From Echinicola rosea (GTDB taxonomy: Bacteria > Bacteroidota > Bacteroidia > Cytophagales > Cyclobacteriaceae): a DNA stretch of 64,000 bases. The DNA lies in contig NZ_CP040106.1 of the NCBI RefSeq assembly GCF_005281475.1, positions 3,872,501 through 3,936,500 on the forward strand, written 5' to 3'. This document shows positions 18,501 to 26,682 of the stretch, one piece after another. The position numbers were made by a program, and so were the translations under genes. The notes below the pieces were generated by a model. It was given only the letters and a program-made list of their open reading frames with translations. It was not told where the DNA came from and searched no databases. The first letter of the stretch is position 1. The number at the start of each line of letters is the position of its first letter.

Positions 18501-19006
18501 ATATCCGCCACCGTGCCATTGTTGGTTCCTTTCTCCAAAATCGAAGCACCAGGCAGGGGGGCACCGTCTTTGTCGGTAACAGTTCCCTTGATGGTCAAAG
18601 CTTGTCGGGCTTGGACCGGGCTTTGATCGGAATCGACCTTTTTCTTAAGGACAATTTGGGTGTCCATGATGATTTGGTATTCTATTTCCAGTTGGCTAAA
18701 AAGTGTATTTAACACCTCATCCAATGGTTTGTCCTGGACGCTTAGCGTAATGGTTTCTGCTGCATTTAGTTCGTTATTGTTATAGATAAATTTAAAGGAT
18801 GTCTGCGATTCTATTTGGTAGAGAACAGCTTCAAGTGGTTCGTTTTCTACATTTAGTGACACCTTTTCCTCCTGGCCATACGCCGAGAATGCCTGAATGG
18901 GGCTTAGCGTGGTCAGGAGGATGAGCATTACCAGGAAAGGTGGGGACAATAAGGCCCGCCTAAACCTAAAAAAGATTTTGCCTTTCGGCTTACATAGATT
19001 TTTCAT
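15554..19006 (-). CDS. SusC/RagA TonB-linked transporter with STN signalling domain
   Basis: Start taken at ATG 19006 (MKNLCKPKG...), with an ATG at 19060 as the longer alternative; a positively charged leader and hydrophobic helix (LLSPPFLVMLILLTTLSPIQA) follow. After the signal there is an STN domain (EPLEAVLYQIESQTSFKF, VLNTLFSQLEIEYQI), then a carboxypeptidase-D-like beta-sandwich (GTVTDKDGAPLPGASI), a plug (VLIDGVAGGDINLLNPDDIES in outline, GARAANGVILVTTKK) and a 22-strand barrel ending in LGF. About 1150 residues, normal for the family. The STN domain and the upstream FecR and ECF sigma genes together indicate transport-coupled transcription control of this operon. Confidence 0.94.
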   Translation of the reverse strand: MKNLCKPKGKIFFRFRRALLSPPFLVMLILLTTLSPIQAFSAYGQEEKVSLNVENEPLEAVLYQIESQTSFKFIYNNNELNAAETITLSVQDKPLDEVLNTLFSQLEIEYQIIMDTQIVLKKKVDSDQSPVQARQALTIKGTVTDKDGAPLPGASILEKGTNNGTVADIDGNFTLEVSDGEAVLKVSYLGFIAQEYPLNGRTSIEIVLEEDVTGLDEVIVVGYGEQKKANITGAVAEVKGDVLEGRVIFSVAGGLQGLVPGLTVTSPSGQPGAGASNLLIRGVNTINSQTSPLVLIDGVAGGDINLLNPDDIESVTVLKDAASSAIYGARAANGVILVTTKKGSGEEKISLNYSNYFGIQTPIATPELVNGREYMTLENEARRARGVAVPYSEEAFEMYDSGNFPNDYSNTDWVSETYKSHSSQQNHNFNVQGQTDNSSYYLSYGYLEQTGLVVGDPYFSSRNNVRLRLDTKVVDRLKLDANISYVDFYKRDAGGAGTAGVFRLSQRISPLLPVMWQQPSEDGGWEDSPYWSYGSVTNPVRTAYESGYTKSKSRTLNGNFKATLDLIDGMYINAQYAYNYYTRDIKDWTATMPRFLADGTPHPANENIRNSIGNTHNTALTQTLLSTFNYDKVIGRHGFKVLAGYSQEWASMPRLYASRRNILMDGITQIDAGTEDIANGGTAEEWALRSYFGRLNYDFDQKYLFEANLRVDGTSRFSRDNRWGVFPSFSAGWKFTEEAFMDFAKPFLTVGKIRASWGELGNQNISGNYYPYLTEIERQVRAYPIGNKENVGFQQYSLANENIQWETIQMLNIGADFSMLKDRMTLSVDWFKKKNINALLKPIYPSLIGITSSSNLPLENIGAIENKGWEIALGWNDQVGEFRYGINANISDAQNEITDMGSSAASLGDNIRRVGDPVNAYYGYLTNGLAQIDDFESFDESTGRYVNPNFPVISSYADIIQPGDVIYRDISGEEGQPDGLIDEYDKVVFGDPYPRYSYGIRGFAAWKGFDFSFFLQGVGKVNGYLRDEARHAFINDYSVPKKVHLDRWTPENTDASYPRMYYQPDHNILFSNYWLEDASYLRLKNLQLGYSLPQQLIERIKLTKCRFYFTGENLFTITDYFGGFDPEVRETSGDAYPQVRTMALGVQLGF

Positions 19007-19169
19007 ACTTTTGATGTGCATTTGGTGGTTAAATTCATTTTTGATCACAAAATCTTCCATCGGAAAATGTTAGCGCATTTTCCGATTTTTTTGTGCTGTA
19101 CTTTTGCTGAACCATTTTGGTAAAGTGCATTTGGTGTTTGGTTTTTAATGATCTTCCATAGGCAAGTTT

Positions 19170-20324
19170 TTAATCGTGAATGGTGATTTTATTTCCTTTG
19201 ATTTGATACTGTAGGCCATAAGCTCTTTTAAATGTTTCCATGACTTCCTTGATGCTTTCCACGTCAAAGCTGGCCGTGTAACGCTCGCTTTCCAATGCCC
19301 CGTTCAAATTGACGATATCCACATCATAATGCCTTTCCAGCTTCTTCATGATATTTGTGAATGGCACATTCTTAAATATGATTTTGCCGTGTAGCCAAGC
19401 CGTGTACATGTCCAAGGATGTTTCATTGATTTGAATGTGGTTTTCAGCCTTGTTCCAGTTGGCAACTTGACCGGGGCTAAGCAAGTGGGAGGTCTCGGGG
19501 GCGTAGGTTTCAGCGCCATCGTAAATACTGACTTTCCCTTCGACCAACGCCGTCTGTACCAATTCATCTTCGGGATAGGAAGAAACATTGAACTGGGTTC
19601 CCAATACCCGGATAGCTGTCTCATCTGCATGGACAATAAAAGGCTGGGATGGGGCTTTCTTTACCTTAAAATACGCTTCCCCAATAAGTGTGACCGCTCT
19701 GATGTCGGAGTTTTCAAAACTCGTGGGATAAGTCAGGGAGCTTCCTGCATTCAGGGTCACATGAGTACTGTCGGGAAGGATGATTTCAAATCGCTTGGCA
19801 TAAGGAACCGTCAAGGTGTTGTAATTTATTTCATCGGGGAGATCATCTTTTCCATTTGTCACATAGGACAATCTGTTGCCGCTTTGATGACCAATGATTT
19901 TTCCCTTTTTGGTGAGGATAGGCAGATCGCTTAATTCATCAATAGCTACCACCTCACCATTACCAAGTTTTAGGGTGATTGTATTTTCAGCGATATGAGG
20001 ATCGGTCGGTGCAGCGGAAAATGGATTGGTGTACAGGACGTACCCGACTCCCAATAATAATATGACTGCTGCCGCATACCGCAAGGCAATGAAAAGTGGG
20101 AGAGAAGGAGTGCCGTCATTAAGTTGGCCTCGAAATGTTTCCCACTTTTTGTCCAAGTCCATTTTGTTGGAAGTTTCGGAAAAGGTAGAAGCGACATGTT
20201 GAGCCTTTAGCTGGTAAAAATGGTCTTCATTGGCTTCATCGGCTTCGAGCCATTCAATGATTTCCTTGACCTCTTCGACAGTAGCCTTACCTTCAAAATA
20301 CCGGGTTAGTTTATGGTCATCCAT
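19170..20324 (-). CDS. FecR-family anti-sigma/sigma-regulator
   Basis: A 384-residue single-pass inner-membrane protein. The N-terminal cytoplasmic region (residues 1-77, including IIEWLEADEANEDHF) is the sigma-interacting part, a transmembrane helix lies at about 78-98 (LFIALRYAAAVILLLGVGYVLY region), then the FecR domain (RFEIILPDSTHVTLNAGSSL in outline, GEAYFKV, VLGTQFNV) and a C-terminal DUF4974-like domain that contacts the STN domain of the partner SusC. It relays transporter occupancy to the ECF sigma factor encoded next to it. It sits between sigma and susC, the standard gene order. Confidence 0.92.
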   Translation of the reverse strand: MDDHKLTRYFEGKATVEEVKEIIEWLEADEANEDHFYQLKAQHVASTFSETSNKMDLDKKWETFRGQLNDGTPSLPLFIALRYAAAVILLLGVGYVLYTNPFSAAPTDPHIAENTITLKLGNGEVVAIDELSDLPILTKKGKIIGHQSGNRLSYVTNGKDDLPDEINYNTLTVPYAKRFEIILPDSTHVTLNAGSSLTYPTSFENSDIRAVTLIGEAYFKVKKAPSQPFIVHADETAIRVLGTQFNVSSYPEDELVQTALVEGKVSIYDGAETYAPETSHLLSPGQVANWNKAENHIQINETSLDMYTAWLHGKIIFKNVPFTNIMKKLERHYDVDIVNLNGALESERYTASFDVESIKEVMETFKRAYGLQYQIKGNKITIHD

Positions 20325-20611
20325 TACGCTGTATTGGTCATCCTAACTAATAAACGACTCAGTCAAGGAAGGTACGTAGTGGGAAATGGAATAAACTGAA
20401 GATTTTTTTTAGATTCCTTGCGGTTTAAATAAGGGAACTTCTCCTTTTTGAATATACAAAGAGCCCTTTATATGGATCAAGCAAAAAAGCAGAGGGCATT
20501 TACTCAATGATGACATCCTGAGAGAGAAAGCCCAAATTAAGGTGTATTAAGAGTATTTAGTATCTAATAAAAAGTGGGAGATAGTTGACTGGCATTACGG
20601 ATTACGCAAAG

Positions 20612-21190
20612 CTACAGCATTACCATCAAAAATTCTTTCAATTGTATCCGCATTGCTTTGAGTGCAAGAGTGATATGGGTGTCGACCGTTCTTTTGGAAA
20701 TCTGTAATTCTTGGGCAATTTCCAGATTTTTTTTGCCATTGACCCTGCTTTTGATAAAGACTTCGCGTTGCTTGGTGGGGAGTGCGGCAATACTTTCCTG
20801 GATTTTCTGATCCAGTTCCTTTTCCAAAATATATGAAGCCGTTTCATTTTGGATAAATCGTAGCGGATCGGCTAATTGACTGTCAAAAAGTTCCTTTGAT
20901 TTCTTCAATACGACCGCTTGATGTTTTAAATAATCCAGACAAGCATTTTTGGTCATGGTAAAGAGGTAGCTGTTGTTTAGCTCGGTGATCTTTTTTCTTC
21001 TCTCCCAAAGTTTTATAAATACATCCTGAACGATTTCCTCTGCATCTTCTGTACTATTGAGGTAGTATTTTGCTAAGTGAAGGAGTTTGTCAAAATATAA
21101 TTTGAAAAGTAATTCAAAAGCCTTGTTTCCATCTTGATGCAAAAGATGGATAAATTTACTGGAATCAATATGTGGGTTTTGATCAGACAA
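20612..21190 (-). CDS. ECF RNA polymerase sigma factor (FecI/RagA-locus type)
   Basis: A 192-residue sigma-70-like factor with region 2 (FELLFKLYFDKLLHLAKYYL, EDAEEIVQDVFIKLWERR) and region 4 (AALPTKQREVFIKSRVNGKKNLEIAQELQISKRTVDTHI in outline). The frame has no ATG upstream: the first start in range is TTG at 21190 and an in-frame stop lies just before it, so a TTG start is likely. It directs RNA polymerase to the susC operon when released by the neighbouring FecR. A strong Bacteroidota promoter is seen 80-105 bp upstream. The gene is separated from fecR by 287 bp of AT-rich DNA. Confidence 0.9.
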   Translation of the reverse strand: MSDQNPHIDSSKFIHLLHQDGNKAFELLFKLYFDKLLHLAKYYLNSTEDAEEIVQDVFIKLWERRKKITELNNSYLFTMTKNACLDYLKHQAVVLKKSKELFDSQLADPLRFIQNETASYILEKELDQKIQESIAALPTKQREVFIKSRVNGKKNLEIAQELQISKRTVDTHITLALKAMRIQLKEFLMVML

Positions 21191-21267
21191 TGAATGCTAG
21201 GCGATTTTATCAAAAGCTAAAGCCATATGTTATCCCCAAACCATGTTTTGACAGCAAGAGGATATAA

Positions 21268-21297
21268 CAAAAATAGAAAAAAGTGTAGCTCATCAAA
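21268..21297 (-). promoter_or_regulatory. candidate Bacteroidota housekeeping promoter of the ECF sigma gene
   Basis: On the minus strand TTTG (21294-21297), an 18-nt spacer and TATTTTTG (21268-21275) match the TTTG / TAnnTTTG consensus of the primary sigma factor of Bacteroidota. It lies about 78 nt upstream of the TTG start. Nothing else was seen in 21191-21465 except a copy of a short repeat at 21369-21400. Confidence 0.55.
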
Positions 21298-21368
21298 AAA
21301 TACCAGCTATAAAGAAAAAATTACTTAATTGTTAATTCATGGTTTATGCAACATGACAATCCATGGAT

Positions 21369-21400
21369 TGGCTCGCGTTGGGGCACAACGAGATCCATTT
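21369..21400. repeat. short dispersed hairpin repeat (GGCTCGCGT family)
   Basis: TTGGCTCGCGTTGGGGCACA followed by ACGAGATCCATTT can fold (CTCGCGTTG with CAACGAG). A close relative, TTGGCTCGCGTCGTGGAACA followed by GCGAGACCCACT, occurs at 58419-58450. Non-coding in both places. Confidence 0.4.
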
Positions 21401-21465
21401 ATTTTTAAGCTAAAGCAGTGTTCTTAAAATCCATTACCACCCAGCATCGATACCCGCATCAGGTA

Positions 21466-22722
21466 TTATCTATTCTTTGGCAGGACCTGTGATGGGTGGG
21501 TAGTTTTAAAATGAATGATGCCATCATAGTGCTTTAGTAATTTTTGAGTAAATTCATAGTGATATTTCTTGTGATAGGTAGAGCCAATCGAAATGGTGGT
21601 TCTTTTCTTTTTTAGTTGCTTGTATAAATCACTTTTTTTATTTAAATGCCTAAAGTCCATGAAGGAGATAGATGCGGGAGATTGGTCAAATACCAATCCA
21701 ATATCAGTAGGAGACTGGCTTTCGATTTTAAAGGACCTGAGCATATTACGCTCTGCATCTATTGCTGTAAAAGTACCTTTGCTAAAACTAAATCCCAGAG
21801 CATAATATTCACTTCCATAAGCCCGACGAAGGTGTTTACCCAATGAGGATCCGAGCAAGTAGCTTCTGCTGGATAAATGGCTATTATGTCCCCAAATGAA
21901 TATTTTTGTTCCTTGTTTTTCCTGATCTATAATCCATTGAATATTCTCGGCCATTAACTTGTCCCGATGATGCATGTTAAGTTTATTTTTCTTTTGCCAT
22001 TTAAACGCTTGAAAAATGGAGGTAAATGCATGTGAAAGAAGTCCTCTTGTATAGCTCGGAATTTGGAATTTATCAATACTTTTCTTGGAATAGCTTTTCT
22101 TGAATTTCTTGAATTTTGCTTTTAGGGCCTTTCTTTCTTTACTATTCATTTTAAAGAAATCGTCAAAGGCCATTAAGGTGGAGATATCTGCATCTGAAAG
22201 ATTATAATTGTTTCTTTCAAGGATGTTTCTAAGGTTCTGGGCAACTGGTATAGGGTTTTGGATATCCAATCCATATATATGTATTTGGTCTTCGGGCTTT
22301 TTAGTGGTATTGTATTCCCTCATCCATTTTACCAATTCCAAAACCTCAAAGGTGGAAAAAGTCCAAAAACCAATATTATAGACCAATTCGTAAGGATCAC
22401 CAATGCCTTTGGTAATAAAATCGTTTATTGCTAAGACATTACCGAAATTAGCTTCTATGGCAAATACATTAAATTGTTGTTGGGTGACCAAATATTTAAA
22501 GATTCGATGTTTCATCTGGAAAAAATCCTTAGTCCCATGAGTAGCCTCACCAGCTCCAACGATCGTTGTTTCCTGAAAATAATCAGATAAAAAGTCCAAG
22601 TCTTCTATCGGGTCATTCGGAGCCAGGTATTCAATAGCATGTAAACGGTTCTCTTGCGCAAAAACCGGAGTTATGCTGGTCAATAGTAAGCAAAACAGAA
22701 GAGTTTTGAATGGAATTTTCAT
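21466..22722 (-). CDS. erythromycin-esterase-like secreted protein
   Basis: A 418-residue protein with a signal peptide (MKIPFKTLLFCLLLTSITPVFA) and the family motifs GEATHGT (catalytic Glu/His region), EANFGNV, YGLDIQNP and WGHNSHLS (second catalytic His). The family (EreA/EreB and many environmental relatives) hydrolyses ester bonds; most members outside clinical plasmids are not macrolide esterases and their substrates are unknown. Monocistronic. The signal peptide points to the periplasm, unlike EreA/EreB, which act in the cytoplasm. A mobile 187-bp element is inserted directly upstream (from 22732), only 10 bp before the start codon, and may have altered its promoter. Confidence 0.8.
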   Translation of the reverse strand: MKIPFKTLLFCLLLTSITPVFAQENRLHAIEYLAPNDPIEDLDFLSDYFQETTIVGAGEATHGTKDFFQMKHRIFKYLVTQQQFNVFAIEANFGNVLAINDFITKGIGDPYELVYNIGFWTFSTFEVLELVKWMREYNTTKKPEDQIHIYGLDIQNPIPVAQNLRNILERNNYNLSDADISTLMAFDDFFKMNSKERKALKAKFKKFKKSYSKKSIDKFQIPSYTRGLLSHAFTSIFQAFKWQKKNKLNMHHRDKLMAENIQWIIDQEKQGTKIFIWGHNSHLSSRSYLLGSSLGKHLRRAYGSEYYALGFSFSKGTFTAIDAERNMLRSFKIESQSPTDIGLVFDQSPASISFMDFRHLNKKSDLYKQLKKKRTTISIGSTYHKKYHYEFTQKLLKHYDGIIHFKTTHPSQVLPKNR

Positions 22723-22731
22723 ATTTGTAAT

Positions 22732-22918
22732 TATTGTCGTTTGAGTAAAGATTCAAGGAATGTAAAAAATCCGTCCAAATCTGCCCCTAAATCCCCTAAA
22801 GGGGACTTTCTTATCATCCATTCCAAGAACGGGTAGTTTTACGAAATCAAATAATTCTTATCTGTATTAATTTAAAGCTACGTTTTCAGCGTAATTGAAA
22901 TTTAATCGGACGACAGTG
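22732..22918 (+). mobile_element. 187-bp MITE-like element with 9-bp target duplication (copy 1)
   Basis: Starts TATTGTCGTTTGAG and ends CGGACGACAGTG; the ends are imperfect inverted repeats (ATTGTCGT against ACGACARTG). It is flanked on both sides by ATTTGTAAT (22723-22731 and 22919-22927). The reverse complement of 55779-55965 is the same length and very similar along its whole length, including CCCCTAAATCCCCTAAAGGG. No ORF. Insertion lies between the start of the erythromycin-esterase-like gene and the terminator of the barrel gene. Confidence 0.8.
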
Positions 22919-22943
22919 ATTTGTAATATCAAATAAAAAATTA

Positions 22944-22972
22944 GGCCTCCTTCTACACCGTAAAAGGAGGCC
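22944..22972 (-). terminator. intrinsic terminator after the barrel gene
   Basis: GGCCTCCTT (22944-22952) pairs with AAGGAGGCC (22964-22972); on the minus strand the hairpin is followed by TAATTTTTTATTT, a good U-tract. It lies 11 bp beyond the stop of the minus-strand gene at 22984. Confidence 0.8.
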
Positions 22973-22983
22973 ACTATTGCGGG

Positions 22984-23679
22984 CTATTTTTTCACTAAAT
23001 GGTAATTAATGCCAAATGAGAATTCTTGCCCATTCTTTCCAAAATCAACTTCGAAATCATAGTCATTATCACTATAATCGTTCTTTTCACCATAGAACTG
23101 TCCTGGGGAATAATATGCCTCTAAACCAAGCCGTGGAAAAATCATGTAATTAAGGCCTACTTGGATTTCGGAAGCAATATAATTTGTTTTTCTGGTGACG
23201 GATTGGCCTGAAGACCCCATAGTGGTTCCTTTTTCCCGATAGAAATTAGTGCTGAATCCGACAAAAGGGGATACCTTATCCGATAAAGTGAAATACTTCC
23301 TAAAAAGGATGCCACCACCTAAGCGGTCAAGTTGGGTTTCCGAATATAAGACAGTTTCTTGGTTTTCGTTCCGTTCTTCACGTTCTAGGTTGGTCTGTCC
23401 TATGATGGCATGGGCACCAAGGTAATATCCCTTACCCAAAAACTTGCCCGCACCTGGTGTAAAGTAATAGGTGGAATTTTCATACACGGTTTGGTGAATG
23501 TTCACTGGATCTGGGATGGACTGGTACCAAACGGAAAACTCATCGGAATAATTGCTAAAGGTAAAACCTGAACGGACCACAATATCCTTTTGGTTTGTTT
23601 GAGCTTTAGTCTGTGAAATGGTAACAAGTTGGAAAATAAGAATGGCAGCCAAAAATGCCATAAGTTGCTTTCTTTTCAT
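22984..23679 (-). CDS. outer-membrane beta-barrel protein of unknown role
   Basis: A 231-residue protein with a signal peptide (MKRKQLMAFLAAILIFQLVTISQTKAQ) followed by alternating hydrophobic/aromatic beta-strands and a C-terminal strand GINYHLVKK, as in 8-to-10-stranded OmpA/OmpW-like barrels. The DYSDNDYDFEVDFGK region is a likely acidic loop. No periplasmic peptidoglycan-binding domain is present. I cannot name a function. It is monocistronic with its own terminator. Confidence 0.7.
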   Translation of the reverse strand: MKRKQLMAFLAAILIFQLVTISQTKAQTNQKDIVVRSGFTFSNYSDEFSVWYQSIPDPVNIHQTVYENSTYYFTPGAGKFLGKGYYLGAHAIIGQTNLEREERNENQETVLYSETQLDRLGGGILFRKYFTLSDKVSPFVGFSTNFYREKGTTMGSSGQSVTRKTNYIASEIQVGLNYMIFPRLGLEAYYSPGQFYGEKNDYSDNDYDFEVDFGKNGQEFSFGINYHLVKK

Positions 23680-23853
23680 GATTAAATAATATTTAGATTA
23701 AAATTATTATAAAAAAGGGCAATAATTTTTAATTAACCAACATGCATGATGTTAAAAATTACTAATTGCCAGTGTTCAAGAGAATCACCTTTTAAAATTT
23801 TAGTCTGGAGGTCACTTGGGCGGGAATTGATTAGTCAGTGAGGTGATATGTTG

Positions 23854-23884
23854 AAAATACCCAATATGGGGTATTTTTTTTTTG
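23854..23884 (+). promoter_or_regulatory. terminator-like hairpin in the leader of the thioredoxin-like gene
   Basis: AAAATACCC (23854-23862), a short loop, GGGTATTTT (23869-23877) and a run of about ten T on the plus strand. No plus-strand gene lies upstream to be terminated, so it may be a leader attenuator for the gene at 24022 or stop antisense/read-through transcription. The remainder of 23680-24021 shows nothing else I can name. Confidence 0.45.
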
Positions 23885-24021
23885 TGGTTAGATGTTTAAT
23901 TTTGATCCATCATAACTTTTAGTTCATAGGTGACTAAAATATCCCCCCTGGTTTTCAACTGATTCTGCTATTTTTTTTAATAGCATTTTTAAGCACTTCC
24001 AAACAATAACCCAAGTAAATC

Positions 24022-25845
24022 ATGAATGCATGTTATAAGTTGGCGTTATGCGCCAGTATTGTCTCTTTACTTTTGTCAAACGCCCTATGTCGCCCCTTCC
24101 AATCGAAAAGCCAGCAAGAAGAGGTGATGATTTCTGGCGACCTTCCAGAAAAGAAAAATCCACTATTTAGGGGTGATACGGCTCGATTGGATGGGTATAT
24201 TAAAGGCTATGACGGTTCTATGGACTTTACCACCGGGATCATTTACGTAGAGGATGTCATTGAACATACATCTTATCCCGTGGTCGTGACAGTATTTCCG
24301 GACGGAAGGTTCGAAGGAAAATGGCCTTTACTTTTTCCCAGCTATACTTCCATGAAAATGGGAAACCATTGGTTACCAATTTATGTGGAACCGGGAAAAA
24401 CGCTGACAATGATACTGGACAAAGAAGATTTTGAAGAGGGAGCCAAACGAAGGGATAGCCATTACCAATTTAAACATACACAATTCAAAGGATCACTGGC
24501 TCAGGTTAACAGGCAGCTATATGGATTTGGATTTGAGCAGTTTAATTATCAGAGGTTGGAGGATCAAGTAAAGACCTATACCCCCATGGAATTTAAGGAG
24601 CGCCAAATGGCGGGTCTCCAAAACCAACGGGAAAGGGCAAAAGCGTATATAGCTGAAAACGATGTAGATCCAAAAGTAGCCTCCATCATCAATAATGAAA
24701 TCTTAACAAAAAATGCGATCGTCCTATATGATTTTTTAGCTAGGCGTCGGTCCCTGACCAACCGCGACACCTCCGAATCCCTTCAAAATAATGAAGTGCT
24801 AAATAAGCCCGTTCCGGAAAATTATTATGACTTTCTTCAAGAAATGCCCTTGGACGATAAAGCCCTGATGGTTTCTGATGAATTTAGTAAGTTTGTTTAT
24901 CGATTCGAGGTCAGCCAGCCATTTAAGAGCAATAATCCTTCGTTCCATATCCCCTTGAGACAACCTGATAAGGAATTGTTATTGGACTTTTTAGATCAAA
25001 AGGGAATAGAGCTCTCCGAGATGGACAGAAAATTGATCACTATTAGTTTGGAGAATGAGAAAACCAAGGAGGATTCCTTGTTTCTACAGGCACACGAGGA
25101 CAGCCTCCAGCTTTTTGCCCAAAAGCACGGTCCGGTATTAAAAGAATTTTTCAAGCGATCCATGAAAGATCAGCAACCGTCCAAATTGGCCTACTATAAA
25201 GCATATTGGAACAATAGGGACAGTGTGCTGGTTCATCAGTTGGGCCTAAAGGACAGTTGGACCTATGAAGTGACCAAAATACGGAATTTGGAATTTGCCC
25301 TTGGGTTCATTGGGCCAGAGGAGGCAGGAGAATACTGGGAAAGCCTGAAAGCCGGTCTGAACTATGAGGAGCTTCAACGTAAAGGACAGCAAATTTATGA
25401 TAAAGTAGTCCTAGAACGGGAATCCGAACCCTATGCGATCGAAGGGGAAGGTGCCGAAATTTTCAAGGAAATTATAGCTCCTTTTAAAGGCAAGGTACTT
25501 TTTGTGGATTTTTGGGCAACCACATGTGGCCCATGTGTTTATGCCATCAAAAAAATGAAAGGTACCCGTCAACAATATAAGGACAAGGGAGATATCGAAT
25601 TTATCTTCATTACAGACCAGAAAAGCTCTCCTGAAAAGCAATATCAAGCATTTATCAACGACCAAGAAATGGACTATTCTTATATATTGACAGCGGATAA
25701 ACACAACCTGCTCCGCCAATTGTTTAAATTTAATGGTATTCCGCGCTATGTGGTAATCGACAGGGAGGGTAAGGTATATGATGATGATTTTGCCATGCAC
25801 AATTTTGATACGCGACTTCCTGAAATACTTGTTGACAATCCCTAA
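24022..25845 (+). CDS. TlpA-like thioredoxin-domain protein
   Basis: A 607-residue exported protein: N-terminal hydrophobic segment (ASIVSLLLSNALC), a long helical/beta middle region of about 430 residues without a known motif, and a C-terminal TlpA/ResA-type thioredoxin fold from about residue 480 with active site Cys502-Gly-Pro-Cys505 (WATTCGPCVYAIKKM) and the cis-Pro loop FNGIPRYVVIDREG. Such proteins in Bacteroidota are periplasmic disulfide reductases, often anchored to the membrane; the CGPC motif is that of a reductant. The Cys at residue 23 of the leader (NALCR) could be a weak lipobox. The physiological partner is unknown. Confidence 0.8.
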   Translation: MNACYKLALCASIVSLLLSNALCRPFQSKSQQEEVMISGDLPEKKNPLFRGDTARLDGYIKGYDGSMDFTTGIIYVEDVIEHTSYPVVVTVFPDGRFEGKWPLLFPSYTSMKMGNHWLPIYVEPGKTLTMILDKEDFEEGAKRRDSHYQFKHTQFKGSLAQVNRQLYGFGFEQFNYQRLEDQVKTYTPMEFKERQMAGLQNQRERAKAYIAENDVDPKVASIINNEILTKNAIVLYDFLARRRSLTNRDTSESLQNNEVLNKPVPENYYDFLQEMPLDDKALMVSDEFSKFVYRFEVSQPFKSNNPSFHIPLRQPDKELLLDFLDQKGIELSEMDRKLITISLENEKTKEDSLFLQAHEDSLQLFAQKHGPVLKEFFKRSMKDQQPSKLAYYKAYWNNRDSVLVHQLGLKDSWTYEVTKIRNLEFALGFIGPEEAGEYWESLKAGLNYEELQRKGQQIYDKVVLERESEPYAIEGEGAEIFKEIIAPFKGKVLFVDFWATTCGPCVYAIKKMKGTRQQYKDKGDIEFIFITDQKSSPEKQYQAFINDQEMDYSYILTADKHNLLRQLFKFNGIPRYVVIDREGKVYDDDFAMHNFDTRLPEILVDNP

Positions 25846-25984
25846 TATCAAGTGAAATGAATAGTAGCGTTTCCAGTAGCTTGTCCGGGATTTTTCGGGG
25901 TCGCTGTTACAGCACTGGCTTACGTTGAGTCTCCGGCTCAGTTTACGTATATTTAAGAATCAAAAACCAATAAAATTTTAAATT

Positions 25985-26365
25985 ATGGGAATATTTTCAT
26001 CACTGCTTGGAAATGCCGGAGCGGTAGAACCCGAAAAACTTCGTGCAGACTTCGGTCAGCTGTTGATTGATGGGGAAGAACTTGAGATCGGCTTTAAGCT
26101 GATAAGGGATACGTTTATTTTTACCAACAAGCGATTGATCCTGGTGGACAAGCAAGGATTGACAGGCAAAAAAGTGGAGTACAAATCCATCACTTATAAA
26201 AGTATCACCAGGTTTAGTATCGAAACCGCTGGTACTTTTGATTTGGACGCAGAACTTAAAATCTGGATATCCGGCGAACAACACCCATCGCTTGTGAAGA
26301 AGTTCAATAAGTCTGTCAATGTCTATGATGTGCAGAAAGTCCTCGCGCGACATGTCCTTGGTTAA
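25985..26365 (+). CDS. bacterial PH-domain protein
   Basis: A 126-residue cytosolic protein. Nearly all of it is a bacterial pleckstrin-homology fold (bPH family): FIFTNKRLILVDKQGLTGKKVEYKSI in outline, a beta-sheet followed by a C-terminal helix (VYDVQKVLARHVLG). The motif T-N-K-R-L-I-L-V-D-K is characteristic. Members are widespread, poorly characterised, and often answer to cell-envelope stress. ATG 25985 is the only start. Standing alone between the thioredoxin gene and the hxl operon, so no context hint. Confidence 0.8.
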   Translation: MGIFSSLLGNAGAVEPEKLRADFGQLLIDGEELEIGFKLIRDTFIFTNKRLILVDKQGLTGKKVEYKSITYKSITRFSIETAGTFDLDAELKIWISGEQHPSLVKKFNKSVNVYDVQKVLARHVLG

Positions 26366-26613
26366 AGGTCAGCCTCAAATGGAGAGAATAATTTATTTAA
26401 CTTATACATAAGTTAAAGTGTTTTACTAGTCTTTATATCAGCTATTTATAAATATATTCATCTATCGTGATGTCCGTCTTCAAGGTTTATAATAATGCAG
26501 GAAGTGGAGCTTAATGATCGTGTGGATATTTCGGTAGGTTACTTGAATCACTTTGAAATCGCACCACGGCATTTATGTTTTGGTTTTTCGGTCCTTATCG
26601 TTCTTGGGAAAAA

Positions 26614-26639
26614 GAGATGCAGGTACTGACCTGCATCTC
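26614..26639 (-). terminator. intrinsic terminator of the hxlB-hxlA operon
   Basis: GAGATGCAGGT (26614-26624) pairs perfectly with ACCTGCATCTC (26629-26639) with a 4-nt loop; on the minus strand it is followed by TTTTT. It lies 44 bp beyond the hxlA stop. The rest of 26366-26682 is AT-rich with no supported gene. Confidence 0.85.
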
Positions 26640-26682
26640 CTGATAGTCTTTACTTTTGTGCCATTGAATAGCACCAATTTAT

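Noticed and set aside
20325..20611. Small gene between fecR and the sigma factor
   Set aside because: No ORF with plausible start; the ATGGATCAAGC near 20472 is a solo end of the dispersed element.
21466..22722. Macrolide-resistance gene
   Set aside because: Family membership alone does not show macrolide hydrolysis; chromosomal environmental relatives mostly lack it and this one has a signal peptide, unlike EreA/EreB.
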